The notes below the pieces were generated by a model. That model was not told where the DNA came from, made no database searches, and was given only the letters and a program-made list of their open reading frames with translations. Made by a program: the position numbers and the translations under genes. Of a DNA stretch of 64,000 bases, positions 19,657 through 29,400 are shown piece by piece. Numbering within the stretch: the stretch's first letter is position 1; the number at the start of each line of letters is the position of its first letter. Source of the DNA: Kofleriaceae bacterium (GTDB lineage: Bacteria > Myxococcota_A > Polyangia > Haliangiales > Haliangiaceae); NCBI GenBank assembly GCA_018057825.1, contig JAGPCY010000025.1, positions 1 through 64,000 on the forward strand, written 5' to 3'.

Positions 19657-20373
19657 GTGGCTGCCACGAAGCGAGCGACGGGCCGGTTGTTGGCGTTGGC
19701 GGCGTGTGGCGCGGTCGCTGGGGTTGCCGCTCATCGTTGGCGGGTGTCCCAGCTCCCGACAGCCCCTCGTCTGGCGGCACGAGAGGAGCCTCGCGACGTG
19801 GAAGAGCCGCGCGAGGCTCGTCGCCGCGCCGCTTCAACGCGCGCTGGTTCGTACACGCCGAGCCGAGTGGCGCTCGGGCCGTCGCCGCGAGGGCGTCCGA
19901 CGCGTCCGCTCATCGACACCACCGAGACGGTGGCCCCGATCGCAGAGCTGACCCGCGACGACACCTGGGCGAGCCCAATGGAGGAGGTCGTCATCGCGCA
20001 TGCGAAGGCGAATCTGGCGGACTTTCTACCGGACGCGACCTGGGGCTGGGCGACTTGCATGACCACGACCTGCGACTTGGAGTTCACGTTCCCCGACGGC
20101 GATGCCGAGTTCGCCTCGGTCGTCGCGCCGTTCATCGCGGGGCCCTTCACGCGCTCCCGCGACGTCTGGTCCGATGGCGCCGGGCGCAGCACCATGCGGA
20201 TCACCGTCAGCTACGTGGAGCGTGACTCGGAAACTCGCCTCGAGCCGAGTCGTTTCGGGGAGGCCCTCGACCGCCTGCCACCTCGCTACATCGAGTGGCG
20301 TGAACGAATCCGCAACAACGTGGCCGCCGCGAAGGCGGAGGTCGCGGCCGCGGCCGGTGCGCCAGCTCCATGA
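19657..20373 (+). CDS. hypothetical exported protein
   Basis: 238 residues from a GTG start (the upstream context is weak, so the start is uncertain). The hydrophobic N-terminus LLALAACGAVAGVAA could be a lipobox (Cys17) or anchor; it is followed by an Arg/Glu-rich linker. The C-terminal ~130 residues contain WGWATCMTTTCDLEF, two Cys six apart, with no family recognised. Third-position base use is visibly more A/T than in neighbours. It overlaps the next gene by four bases (ATGA). Confidence 0.7.
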   Translation: MAATKRATGRLLALAACGAVAGVAAHRWRVSQLPTAPRLAAREEPRDVEEPREARRRAASTRAGSYTPSRVALGPSPRGRPTRPLIDTTETVAPIAELTRDDTWASPMEEVVIAHAKANLADFLPDATWGWATCMTTTCDLEFTFPDGDAEFASVVAPFIAGPFTRSRDVWSDGAGRSTMRITVSYVERDSETRLEPSRFGEALDRLPPRYIEWRERIRNNVAAAKAEVAAAAGAPAP

Positions 20374-20954
20374 GACTCGGCCTGGTCGCCGCACATCTCC
20401 TCGCCCCCCTCGCAGGCGCGACCGTGGCCTATTGCTTGGCTCACACGTTCACGTCGGGCCCCCGCACGACGCGAGCCGTTGATGTGAGCCCCGACCGCTC
20501 GGCGGACGTCGACCAGCGCCGCCCTCCGACCGGAAGCGCACCCAGAGTTCCACGGGGCGAAGCGGCCCAGGTCGCCAGCGCCGTGACCGACATCGCAGCG
20601 TCCCCGGATCGGTTGAGCCACTCGGTACACGGCGGCGTTGGGGGCGCGATGTCGATCGCAGGCAACCTGGCGCAGGGCGAGCTGAACCTGCGACTCGAGG
20701 CCGAGTGCCCCACGATCGCGGACAACCTCGAACGCGTGAAGGTCCGCCTGCGGGTCGAAGCGCTCGGGCCGACCCAGGTGGTGCGGGTGAGCGAGTTGGT
20801 TCGGCTCGAATCGACCGAGGACGCCGAGCTGGACGCCTGCGTCGACCGTGCGCTGACCGGGGTGGTGGAGAGTGCGAGCGTCCGACCGAGCGAGGAGGTC
20901 CCCGAGGCTGACTTCGACTTGATCCTGTACCTTACCCGCCTCGGTCCGACCTAG
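20370..20954 (+). CDS. hypothetical membrane-anchored protein
   Basis: 194 residues. N-terminal hydrophobic helix (LVAAHLLAPLAGATVAYCLA), a charged linker and a globular tail ending in DFDLILYLTRLGPT. The tail has the look of a TonB-C-like or MlaE-like strand pattern but no motif is convincing. Coupled to the previous gene by ATGA, and both share lower GC than their surroundings, so they probably moved together. Ends just before hexamer array C. Confidence 0.7.
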   Translation: MRLGLVAAHLLAPLAGATVAYCLAHTFTSGPRTTRAVDVSPDRSADVDQRRPPTGSAPRVPRGEAAQVASAVTDIAASPDRLSHSVHGGVGGAMSIAGNLAQGELNLRLEAECPTIADNLERVKVRLRVEALGPTQVVRVSELVRLESTEDAELDACVDRALTGVVESASVRPSEEVPEADFDLILYLTRLGPT

Positions 20955-20966
20955 CGTCGCGATCGC

Positions 20967-21040
20967 CCTCGGACTCGGCCTCGGATTCGGCCTCGGATTC
21001 GGCCTCGGCCTCGGGCTCGGGCTCGGCCTCGGACTCGGTC
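20967..21040. repeat. hexamer satellite array C
   Basis: About 12 degenerate hexamers (CTCGGA, CTCGGC, TTCGGC, CTCGGG) between the ends of two convergent genes. The shortest and most diverged of the five arrays. Confidence 0.88.
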
Positions 21041-21043
21041 GCG

Positions 21044-22597
21044 CTACTTCGCCGGCGCGGGCGCGGGCGCAGCGGGCGCAGCGGGCGTCGCGGGCGTCGC
21101 GGGCGCGGGCGTCGCGGGCGCGGCCGGCGTCGGGACCACCGCGCCGGCGGGCAAGAGCGCGCGGGCGGCGAGCTGGCCGCGGCGGGCGTCGTCGAGGGCC
21201 TCGCCGAGGATGCGGGCCGCCTCCTGGGGCGCGTGGAAGCCCATCGAGTTCTCGGCGGCGATGAAGTCGAGGCGCCACTGCGCCTTGCGCTGGAAGGCGA
21301 GGGCGGGCGCCAGGGCCTCGGGGCTCACCCCGGCGGCCTTGGCCGCCACGATGGTGTCGATCAGCTCGACGATGGCGGCGCCGCCGCGCTGCATGAGCGC
21401 GTAGTTGCGATCCTGGATGACGCCGACCCGGGCGACCAACTCGTTCTCGGAGGCGCGGTGGCAGGTCTGGCACGCGCGGTTGACGTTGAGCAGCGGGCTG
21501 CGCACCCAGTGGTCGGAGATCTTGGTCGCGCCCTGACGCATGTACGGCATGTGGCAGTCGGCGCACGACACGCCGCTGCGGGCGTGGATGCCCTGGCTCC
21601 ACAGCTCGAACTCGGGGTGCTGGGCCTTCAGGATCGGCGCGCCGGTCTCCTTGTGCGTGTAGTCGAGGAACGCGGAGCCGTCGGGGAACTTCAGCTCGTC
21701 CCAGAACGCCTCGACCTGCTCGACCGCCAGCCCCTTGGCCCACGGGAAGGTCAGCGGCATCTTGGTCGAGCAGTAGTACTCGACGTGGCACTGGCCACAC
21801 ACGAACGATCGCATCTCGCCCCGGGTGGCGTCGCGATTGGCGTCGTAGGTGCCCTTCTTGCCGTTCTCTCGCCACTCGGCGATCGACGAGAACGCCGGGA
21901 CCGGTGCGTCCGACGCCGCCAGCGCCGCGATGCCGCGCAGGAAGCCCGGGCGGGTCACGCGCAACGCCATCGTCTTGGGATCGTGGCAGTCGACGCAGCT
22001 CACCGGGTGGGCGTGGCCCGAGTCGTGGAGCTGCTTGCTGGCTTCCTGGTACGTGAGCTTGTGGGTGGCGTCCATGCCGGCGAAGGCGTCGCCGTTCCCG
22101 AGCTTGCGGTACAGCGGCATGATCGACGCGTGGCAGTGCAGGCACGAGCCCGACTGCGGCTTGCTCAGGCGGTCCGTGGCCTCTTGATCGACGAGCATGT
22201 AGGCGTGGCCGCGGCGATCGCGGTAGTCGATCGAGAACGCGTAGCCGAGGAACATCCGCTTGAGCCACGGGTCGCGCTCGATCTTCTCGTCGGGCATGGC
22301 CTCGGAGCCGCCGTGACCGCCGTACTTGGTCGAGGTCTTCTGCGCCGTGCGCTTGTAGCCGTCGTACTGCGCGGGCCAGTTGGCGGCCCACTTCGCGGGA
22401 TCGGTGTCGTCCTCGCCGACCTCGACCAGCCGGACGAAGGTGTTCTTGGCCTCGGTCTTGTGCTGCGTGATGCTCACCAGGAGCGCGCCGACCGCGGCCG
22501 AGGCCAGGAGGCCGAGCACGGTGGCGGCGATCCAGAAGCGGCGTCGACGCGTGGCCTTGCGATCGGGGGCAGGAGAGTCAGCGGTGGAGTCAGACAT
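21044..22597 (-). CDS. nrfA: pentaheme cytochrome c nitrite reductase NrfA (heme-1 CxxCH variant)
   Basis: Reduces nitrite to ammonium with six electrons at the periplasmic face. 517 residues: an N-terminal membrane anchor (residues 21-42) and five heme sites, CLHCH (152), CVDCH (201), CGQCH (267), CADCH (345) and CQTCH (376). Flanks match Nrf[20 protein letters not shown] and HAQW-like [13 protein letters not shown], giving the catalytic Tyr and His. The first site, which in the classical enzyme is CxxCK, is CxxCH here. The C-terminus is a low-complexity Pro-Ala tail after residue ~475. It starts one base after the nrfH stop, so nrfH-nrfA form an operon. Confidence 0.93.
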   Translation of the reverse strand: MSDSTADSPAPDRKATRRRRFWIAATVLGLLASAAVGALLVSITQHKTEAKNTFVRLVEVGEDDTDPAKWAANWPAQYDGYKRTAQKTSTKYGGHGGSEAMPDEKIERDPWLKRMFLGYAFSIDYRDRRGHAYMLVDQEATDRLSKPQSGSCLHCHASIMPLYRKLGNGDAFAGMDATHKLTYQEASKQLHDSGHAHPVSCVDCHDPKTMALRVTRPGFLRGIAALAASDAPVPAFSSIAEWRENGKKGTYDANRDATRGEMRSFVCGQCHVEYYCSTKMPLTFPWAKGLAVEQVEAFWDELKFPDGSAFLDYTHKETGAPILKAQHPEFELWSQGIHARSGVSCADCHMPYMRQGATKISDHWVRSPLLNVNRACQTCHRASENELVARVGVIQDRNYALMQRGGAAIVELIDTIVAAKAAGVSPEALAPALAFQRKAQWRLDFIAAENSMGFHAPQEAARILGEALDDARRGQLAARALLPAGAVVPTPAAPATPAPATPATPAAPAAPAPAPAK

Positions 22598-22598
22598 G

Positions 22599-23087
22599 TC
22601 AGCGCTCCGAGGACGAAGGGGGGCCGCCGATGCCCGCAGGCGATGGGTGGCCGACCTGGGCGTGGCAGTGGACGCAGGCGATGGGCGCCCGCGGTCCGGG
22701 GTTGGTGTGAGCGATGGCGTCGGCGTGGCAGCGCCGGCAGTTGGTCTCGAGGATGCGGGCGTTGGGGCCCTTGATGCGGATCGGCTCGGTGAACCCGCCG
22801 GTGGTGAAGGCGCGCGAGTGGTGCCAGCCGTTGGACATCTTGGCCAGGTACTTGGCGACGAAGGTCGTCGGCAGGTGACAGTCGCTGCAGGTCGCGACCG
22901 CGTGGTGACTGCCGTGCTGCCAGCCGTCGAGGTGCGGCTGCATGACGTGGCAGTTGGCGCAGGCCTCGGGCTTGGTGCTGAAGTACGAGAAGGCCTGGCC
23001 TTGGACCATGGTCACCAGCGACAGGCCGACGAACAGCGCCACCGAGAACAACCCAGCGACGGACCAGCTCCAGCGAACTCGACGCAC
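22599..23087 (-). CDS. nrfH: NrfH tetraheme quinol dehydrogenase
   Basis: 162 residues of the NapC/NirT family. One transmembrane helix (about 9-29) anchors it; four heme sites follow: CANCH (43, with the following V-M giving the CxxCHxM motif of NrfH heme 1), CSDCH (67), CRRCH (117) and CVHCH (138). It takes electrons from menaquinol and passes them to NrfA. The GTG start at 23087 is preceded by a strong Shine-Dalgarno, AAGGAGAG at 23098-23091, which decides it. Tail Pro/Ser-rich. Directly upstream of nrfA. Confidence 0.93.
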   Translation of the reverse strand: MRRVRWSWSVAGLFSVALFVGLSLVTMVQGQAFSYFSTKPEACANCHVMQPHLDGWQHGSHHAVATCSDCHLPTTFVAKYLAKMSNGWHHSRAFTTGGFTEPIRIKGPNARILETNCRRCHADAIAHTNPGPRAPIACVHCHAQVGHPSPAGIGGPPSSSER

Positions 23088-23334
23088 GCTCTCTCCTTAC
23101 GCTCGCGCCTCACGCGACGCCAGTTACGGTGCGCGAAAACGCCCCTCACGGGAGGTCGACCTCGCGGACCCACGTGATGGAACGCGGGCTGCATAGCGAT
23201 CATATCGATCGTCGTCGCGGCCGGCCTCGCCGACCGTCCAGATCTCCGGACGTCGGCGGGGGCGTCGTCCAGCGCGGTGGAGACGGCGGACGCGCGTTCA
23301 CCCCAGATGGGCGGATCGCGGGCTGGAACAGGCC

Positions 23335-24309
23335 GTGCAATCCGGTCCGCGCGTGTGGCCCTCGCTCCTCGTCATCGCCGTGTTCGCGGTTGGCTGCGCC
23401 GTCGAGGAGCCGCGCTTCACGCCCCTGGCGGAGGACGCCGCGGAGCCCGACGCCGCGGAGCCCGACGCCGCGGAGCCCGACGCCGCGGAGCCCGACGCGG
23501 GGATCGATGCGGCCCCCGACGCCGCGAGCGATGCGCCGATCGACACGCCGATCGACACACCGATCGACACGCCGGTGGGGCCGACGCTGGTGGCCGCGGC
23601 GGTGCCGCTGCGCGTCGCGGTCGGGGACACCGCAGCGGTCACCCTCACCGTGGCGGGGCGACCGTCCTCGACCGTCACCTGGTCGCTCACGCCCAGCGGC
23701 GGCACCTTCTCGCCCGCCAGCGGCGCCGTCGCCACCTCGAGCGCCGGCGTCGCGGTGATCGCCACGACCTTCACCGCGGCCTCGCCCGGCGATCACGGTC
23801 AGCTCGTGACCTTGGTCGACGGTGGCACGACCGCGGCGCCCTTCGAGCTGCGGGCCCGGACCCTCCGGCGGCTCGGCGAGGTCGCGCCGTTCCCCGACAC
23901 CCAGGGGCTGGCGATCGCCGCCAATGCCCTGGTGGGTCAGAGCGTGTTCATCGATCGCGACGCTGTGATCATGCGGCTGGGCGTGATCGCGCAGACCGGC
24001 GGGGGCAACGCGCGCATGGCGCTCTACGCCAACGGCGCCAGCGCTCCGACCGCGCTGGTCGCGGCTACCGGCATCGCGCCGCTCACCGGCGTGGCCCAGG
24101 AGCTGCCCGTGTCGACCCCGGTGGCGGTGTCGGCCGGCACGTACTGGGTCATGGCGGCCTTCGATGTCGCCGCACCGATCCGCCGGTCGAGCGCGAACAC
24201 GACCTTGGCCTACGCGGTTCACCCGCTGACCCAGCCGCCGCCGGATCCGATCGCCACGGTCGGCGTGACCAACCGCGTCCTCAACTACTACGTCGTCGTC
24301 GCCGACTGA
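23335..24309 (+). CDS. lipoprotein with DAAEP repeats and Ig-like domain
   Basis: 324 residues from a GTG start. Signal with lipobox FAVGC (Cys21), then four copies of DAAEP and a run of DAPIDTP (40-82), a flexible spacer. Residues ~85-180 resemble an Ig-like/Big domain (VTWSLTPSGGTFSPASG). The rest has no recognised family but ends in a strand-like NYYVVVAD. Surface-exposed structural or binding protein is likely. The 23088-23334 region upstream, between it and the divergent nrfH, holds no repeat or RNA that I recognise. Confidence 0.75.
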   Translation: MQSGPRVWPSLLVIAVFAVGCAVEEPRFTPLAEDAAEPDAAEPDAAEPDAAEPDAGIDAAPDAASDAPIDTPIDTPIDTPVGPTLVAAAVPLRVAVGDTAAVTLTVAGRPSSTVTWSLTPSGGTFSPASGAVATSSAGVAVIATTFTAASPGDHGQLVTLVDGGTTAAPFELRARTLRRLGEVAPFPDTQGLAIAANALVGQSVFIDRDAVIMRLGVIAQTGGGNARMALYANGASAPTALVAATGIAPLTGVAQELPVSTPVAVSAGTYWVMAAFDVAAPIRRSSANTTLAYAVHPLTQPPPDPIATVGVTNRVLNYYVVVAD

Positions 24310-24331
24310 TCACCTACCCAACCGGAGCTCC

Positions 24332-25450
24332 ATGTCGACTCTCAGCGCTGCGATCCTCGGCTCGCTCCTCGCCGTCACCGCCCTGACCCGGGCCTGCGGG
24401 TCGGGCCCTGGCACCAGCACAGCCGCGATCACGTTGCGGCCGTGCGACGCGGTCAACGTCTGTACCCGACCGGGCACCGAGTGTCGGCCCGTCGATGGCG
24501 TCAACCTGTGCGTCTACGTCTGTCCGACCCAGGGCGGGATGGCCGGCGCTACCTGCGGCGCGTCGGAGTTCACGCTCGACGGGAACGACCCCGCGGCCTG
24601 TCGTTGCGTCGAGCAGCATCCGGCCGGGCGCGTCTGTCGGAGCGACGCCGACTGCGGCTACGGCCCCGACGTCAAGGCGCCCGGGCCGGCCCACCTGTGC
24701 GCGACCCAGGGCGGCGCGTCGACCTGTCTGCCGGTCGGGGTGGCCTGTCGCTCCGACGCGGACTGCGGAGGTCGATACTGCGATCCCAGCGCGCAGCTCT
24801 GCACGTCGTGCACGCCCACGCCCGAGATCTGCGGCAACGGACGCGACGACGATTGCGTCGGCGGCGACCTGGCGTGCCCGCCCGTGTGTACCGGGCCCCA
24901 GGCGTGCGAGTCCGGAGGTTGCGCCGGCGCGCGGCCGTGCCTCGACGGCAGGGCCCTGGGCGAGTGCGCCGCGCCGCGCCGCTGCCCCGAGGGCTGGACC
25001 TGGGACGGCCAGGCCTGCGCCTGGGTGTCGCCGTTCGAGCCACGGTTCGTGAAGTACTACCCGCACAGCGCCGACAACAATCGGCTCGCCGCGACCGGCA
25101 CGATCGGTCATCCCGCGCCCGGCGGCGTCCCCGCGCCGGTCTACGCCGAGATCATCCTCGAGCAGTGGAGCACGCCTCCCGCCGACGGTGGCGGCAACCA
25201 CTGCGGCAAGGGCGATGCCGTCACGGCCTGGGTCGGGTGCGTCCACTCGAACGGCGTGCGCGGCTGGGGGCGCGACGTCCGCGATCATGAGTGGCAGAGC
25301 AACGTGATGATCCCAGTCAGGTGCGATCCCGGCGACACCATCGGGGTGTGGAAGTACTCGTGGGGCTACAACGTGGGGGGGCACTGCACGCGGCAGCTCA
25401 GCGTGCGCGTGATCCGCAACCACGATCCGGTCGCGACCTGCGCCTGGTAG
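24332..25450 (+). CDS. Cys-rich secreted protein
   Basis: 372 residues, 22 bases after the previous gene and probably cotranscribed. A short signal (LSAAILGSLLAVTAL) ends at ACGSG. Residues 35-230 are rich in Cys (CRSDADCGYGPD and CRSDADCGGRYC, two copies of a CxSDADCG module typical of myxobacterial extracellular proteins), with a MopE-like EICGNGRDDDCVGGD. The C-terminal 150 residues contain Trp/Tyr-rich beta strands. Disulphide-stabilised surface protein; no catalytic motif. Confidence 0.75.
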   Translation: MSTLSAAILGSLLAVTALTRACGSGPGTSTAAITLRPCDAVNVCTRPGTECRPVDGVNLCVYVCPTQGGMAGATCGASEFTLDGNDPAACRCVEQHPAGRVCRSDADCGYGPDVKAPGPAHLCATQGGASTCLPVGVACRSDADCGGRYCDPSAQLCTSCTPTPEICGNGRDDDCVGGDLACPPVCTGPQACESGGCAGARPCLDGRALGECAAPRRCPEGWTWDGQACAWVSPFEPRFVKYYPHSADNNRLAATGTIGHPAPGGVPAPVYAEIILEQWSTPPADGGGNHCGKGDAVTAWVGCVHSNGVRGWGRDVRDHEWQSNVMIPVRCDPGDTIGVWKYSWGYNVGGHCTRQLSVRVIRNHDPVATCAW

Positions 25451-25457
25451 CGCGCGG

Positions 25458-26363
25458 TCAGCGCTTGCGCCGCGATCGCGATGGGGCGGTGGGGACGGGC
25501 GGGCTCGGCGCCGCCGCGGCGGCCAGGCGCTCGCGGGCCAGGCCGACGTAGCCCGGGTCGGCGTCGCCGACCAGGTAGCGTCGCCCGAGGCGGCGGGCGA
25601 CCACCGCGGTGGTGCCGCTGCCGACGAAGGGATCGACCACGAGCTGGCCCGGCGACGACGACGCGGCGATGAACTTCTCGATCAGCGCCTCGGGCTTCTG
25701 GGTGGCGTGAGCGGTCTTCTCGGCCATGCCGTTGCACAGGACCGGCAGGTCGAACACGTCGCGGGGCTTGGCGCCGCCGGGGTGCGGCTCCCAGCGATCG
25801 CGGCGCACGCCGCGGCCGTACTGCGACGACACCGCCTGGACTCGCTCGGGGTAGCGGGTGGTGTGGGCGTTGTACGGGATCCGGACCGCGTCGACGTCGA
25901 TGCCGCGGCCGGCAGTGCACCGCAGGTGCAGGATCGACTCGTGGGACCGGCCCCAGTCGCGGCCGAGGTTGGCCTTGTTCTTGTACGACCACACCAGCCA
26001 CCGGCAGTCGGCGAAGCGCCGCGCCGACCGGGCCTTGACCTCGGCCAGGATCTCGGAGAACCCGCACACGTAGGCCGAGCCGTGGGGCGCCAAGGCGCGG
26101 CGGACCTCGGCCAGCCAGCGATCGCACCAATCGACGTAGACGGCCTCCGACGGGAACAGGTCCCACGACGCCTTGCCGATCGCGTAGGGCGGATCGGTGA
26201 CGACCAGATCGGCGCCGCCGTCGGGGATCCGGGCCAGGAGCGCGAACACGTCGGTCCGCCACAGCTCGCCGGCGTCCTCGACCCAGGCCCGGGTCGGCGC
26301 GTCGCCGCGCAGGTCGGCGGGGACCGCCAGCTCGACGGCGACCCGGGGCGGGCGTTTGGGCAC
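25458..26363 (-). CDS. site-specific DNA methyltransferase (beta-class, N4/N6)
   Basis: 301 residues. Motif IV VTDPPYAIG lies near residue 55 and the SAM-binding motif I VDPFVGSGTTA (about 248) comes after it, the beta-class order of DNA amino-methyltransferases. KPEALIEKFI precedes the SAM site, as in this group. It should methylate adenine N6 or cytosine N4 in a short target. No restriction enzyme or specificity subunit is adjacent, so it is an orphan: regulatory, a relic or solitary defence. C-terminal Ser/Arg-rich tail. Converges on the Cys-rich protein's 3' end. Confidence 0.9.
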   Translation of the reverse strand: MPKRPPRVAVELAVPADLRGDAPTRAWVEDAGELWRTDVFALLARIPDGGADLVVTDPPYAIGKASWDLFPSEAVYVDWCDRWLAEVRRALAPHGSAYVCGFSEILAEVKARSARRFADCRWLVWSYKNKANLGRDWGRSHESILHLRCTAGRGIDVDAVRIPYNAHTTRYPERVQAVSSQYGRGVRRDRWEPHPGGAKPRDVFDLPVLCNGMAEKTAHATQKPEALIEKFIAASSSPGQLVVDPFVGSGTTAVVARRLGRRYLVGDADPGYVGLARERLAAAAAPSPPVPTAPSRSRRKR

Positions 26364-26420
26364 GGGCCGACGCTACTGCGCGGTGGCGCGGTTGTCACCG
26401 TCGCGGGTCACCGCCGGTGG

Positions 26421-29400
26421 TCACGGCGCGCCGAGGATCGCCCGGCGCTGAGCCGCGAAGTCGATCGCCAGCGGAATGAGCGTCGCGCCCGGCTGGCCGA
26501 GGATCCGGCGGTAGTAGGCCAGGGCGTCGTCGCGTAGCCCGTAGGTCTCGGCGATCCGTCCAAGCGCGTACCAGTCGGAGTCCTCGAACGTCTTGTCCCC
26601 GACCCCGGTCACGATCTGCTGCCAGGCCTTGTAGGGTTCGCCGGCCTCGGCGAGGGCGACCGCGTAGGTGTTGCGCGCGTTCCGTGAGGCGTCCTTCGTG
26701 ATGACCGGTTCGATCGTCGCGACCGCCGCGGGATCGCCGAGGTAGGCCTGGAGCCAGGCCGCGTTGTTGTAGATCTGCGGCTCGCGCGGGCGCTTCGCGA
26801 TCGCGGCCGCGACCGCGGCGCGGGCGGCGACTCGGTCGGTGCGCGCCACCAGCGCGGCGCGGGTGATCGCGCGATCGAGGTCGGGGTCCGCGGCCAGGGC
26901 GCGATCGAGGGCCGCGATCGCGTCGGGCACGCGGTTGGCCAGGACCAGCGCCGTCGCCATGGCCTCGGGGACGACCTGGGAGTCGTCGAGGAGTGCGGCC
27001 AGGGCCTCGAGCGCCGCCACCGCCTCCGGTCCGCGGCGCGCGGCCCGGTGCGCGATCGCCAGGCGGTCGGCGCAGCTCGCGCGATCGGCGCGTTCGCTCA
27101 GGCCGGCGCACGACGTGAGGCGCGGCGTCGCCCACGCGGGGTCGCGCTCGGCCAGGATGAGCGCGGCCACCAGCTCGAGGGTGGCGGCCGGCGCCGTCGC
27201 CAGCGCGCCCCGGTGACGGGTCAGGAACGCGCCGACCTCGGTCTTGCTCATGGGGCCGAGATCGTCGGTCAGCCAGGTCGCGAGGCGCCGGGCCCACGCC
27301 AGGTCGCGGCGGGCCACTGCCTCGGCCAGCTCGCGACCGATCGCGGCGCCTTCCTGGTTCGTGCCGACCACGACCGCGCGGCCGCGTCGGTTGGCGACGT
27401 AGAAGACCAGGTGCACGTTGATGATGGTGGCCTCGACCCGCCAGCCGCGCTTGCCGTCGGCGGTGACGGTGGTCGTCAGGCTCGCGATGAGGAGGTCGCG
27501 GCGGACCTCGACCGGCAGGGCGCGCATCGACGCCGCGATCGAGCCGCTCGAGGGATCGAGCTGGCGATCGCGCTCGACCTCGTCGGTCCACGGGCGGTTG
27601 GTCGCTGGCCAGGCGCCGCCGTGGGCCGCGAAGAGCGCGCCCGTCGCCATCGCCGGGTCGCTGGCGTCGATGCGCCGAGGATCGATCGGCCGCAGGCGGT
27701 CCTGCATCCTGCGCTCGAGGGCGGGGACCTGGATCGAGCGCCCGACCTGCCGCATGCGGTCGTACGCGCGGTTGACCATCAGCGCGCCGGTCGCGAACGT
27801 GGCCAGCGCGCTGCGCACGTCGGGCGGCGCCCCGGCCAGGGCCGGCTCGAGGCTCTGCCCGCGCAGCGCCGCCGACAGCACGGCGGCCTTGCGGCGGCTC
27901 TCGGCGCCGGTCATCCCCGGGCCCAGCTCCTCGAGGCGCGCGGCGTCGCCGGCGAACGCGAGCAGGGTCAGGATCACGTCGTCCTGATCGGCCTCGCCGT
28001 CGGCCTTCGCCGCCAGCCGCAGGTCGGTGGCCTCGCGCAGCCGTGCCGGGGCGACCGCGATCACGCCGGTGCGATCGACCGCGAGCAGCTCGGCCAGGTT
28101 CAGCCGCGCGCCCTGGTGGCGGGGATTCAAGGCCAGCGCCTTGCGCAGCGCGGTCTCGGCGCTGACGAGATCGGCGCCAGGGAGGTTCAAGCGCCCGGTC
28201 TCGTCGTGGCGCAGAACATGCCCGAGGATCGTCCAGCCGTCGGCGGCGCCGGGCTCGGCCTTGGTGCCGGCGGTGGCGGCGCGGCGCGCGGCCAGGCCCA
28301 TGCCGGTCGCCAGGTAGGTCAGGGCGAGCTGGCTGTGGTGGAGCGCCTCGCCGGGGTGGAGCGCGATCAGCCGCTGGCACTCGGCGATCGCCGCCGCCGC
28401 CTGGCCGTCGGCGAGGAGGCGGGCGGCGTCGCGCGCGATCACCAGGTGCAGCCGGTCGAGCTTGCCGAAGCGCTGGACCGCCGCCCGGGTGGCGCGCAGC
28501 TCGTCGGCGGTGATCCGCCGCTTGCCGGTGTCGAGCTCGACCTTGACCGTGTAGAGGTCGCCGGCCCGCGCGTGGGTCGTCGTCAGGGTCATCGTCCCGA
28601 GCTTGCGGATCTCGGGCGGCGGCAACGACTGCGGCGTGTGGCCCGGGGGCAGGTGCAGGCGGTTCTCGATCTGATAGCGGTGCGGCGCGGTCCACACGTA
28701 GTCGACCGTGCGCTCCGCGATCGCGGCCTCGATCTCGTCGTCGTCAGACGTGAAGGTGTCGGGCAGCTTGGCCAGGGCGTCGTAGCCGCTCAGGTACACC
28801 GCGACCTGATCGCGCTCGGTGAACGCCAGGCCGCTGCGCTCGGCCTCGACCGTCAGCGAGAACGGCGTGGCGACGTCGTCGGGGTCGGAGTGCGCGAGCC
28901 GGACGAACCGCCCGCTGTACTCGCCGTCGACGTAGCCGCGCAGCGCGTCCTCCAGGTCGGCGCGCGCGGTGCGGCGGACCCAGCCGCGCTGGTCGTCGGC
29001 GAAGACCCCGGTCTGGGTCGAGGTCTCGATCACCCGCGCGCCGTCGAGCTCGGCCAGGTGGTAGTCGCGGACCTCGTGGACCAGGTTGTCGGCGGGACCA
29101 CCGCTCGGGGTGGTCACCAGGGCGCGCACCCCGGGGCCCGCGATCAGCGCTCGTCGGCCCTGATCGCGCACCGGGAGCTGGCCGACCGGCAGGAGGTCCT
29201 CGGTGGCGTCGATCCACAGGTCCTTGCCGGCGACGACGACCCGGACGATCGCGTGGTCGAAGCCGCCCTGGCCGGGCAAGGCCGGGTCGACGTCCCAGCC
29301 CGGGCCGGTCGACAGGAGCGCGACGTCGGCGGTGAAGCCGGCGCGGCGCAAGAGCGCGATGAGAAGCGTCGCCTTGTCCTTGCAGTCGCCGAACCCGCGG

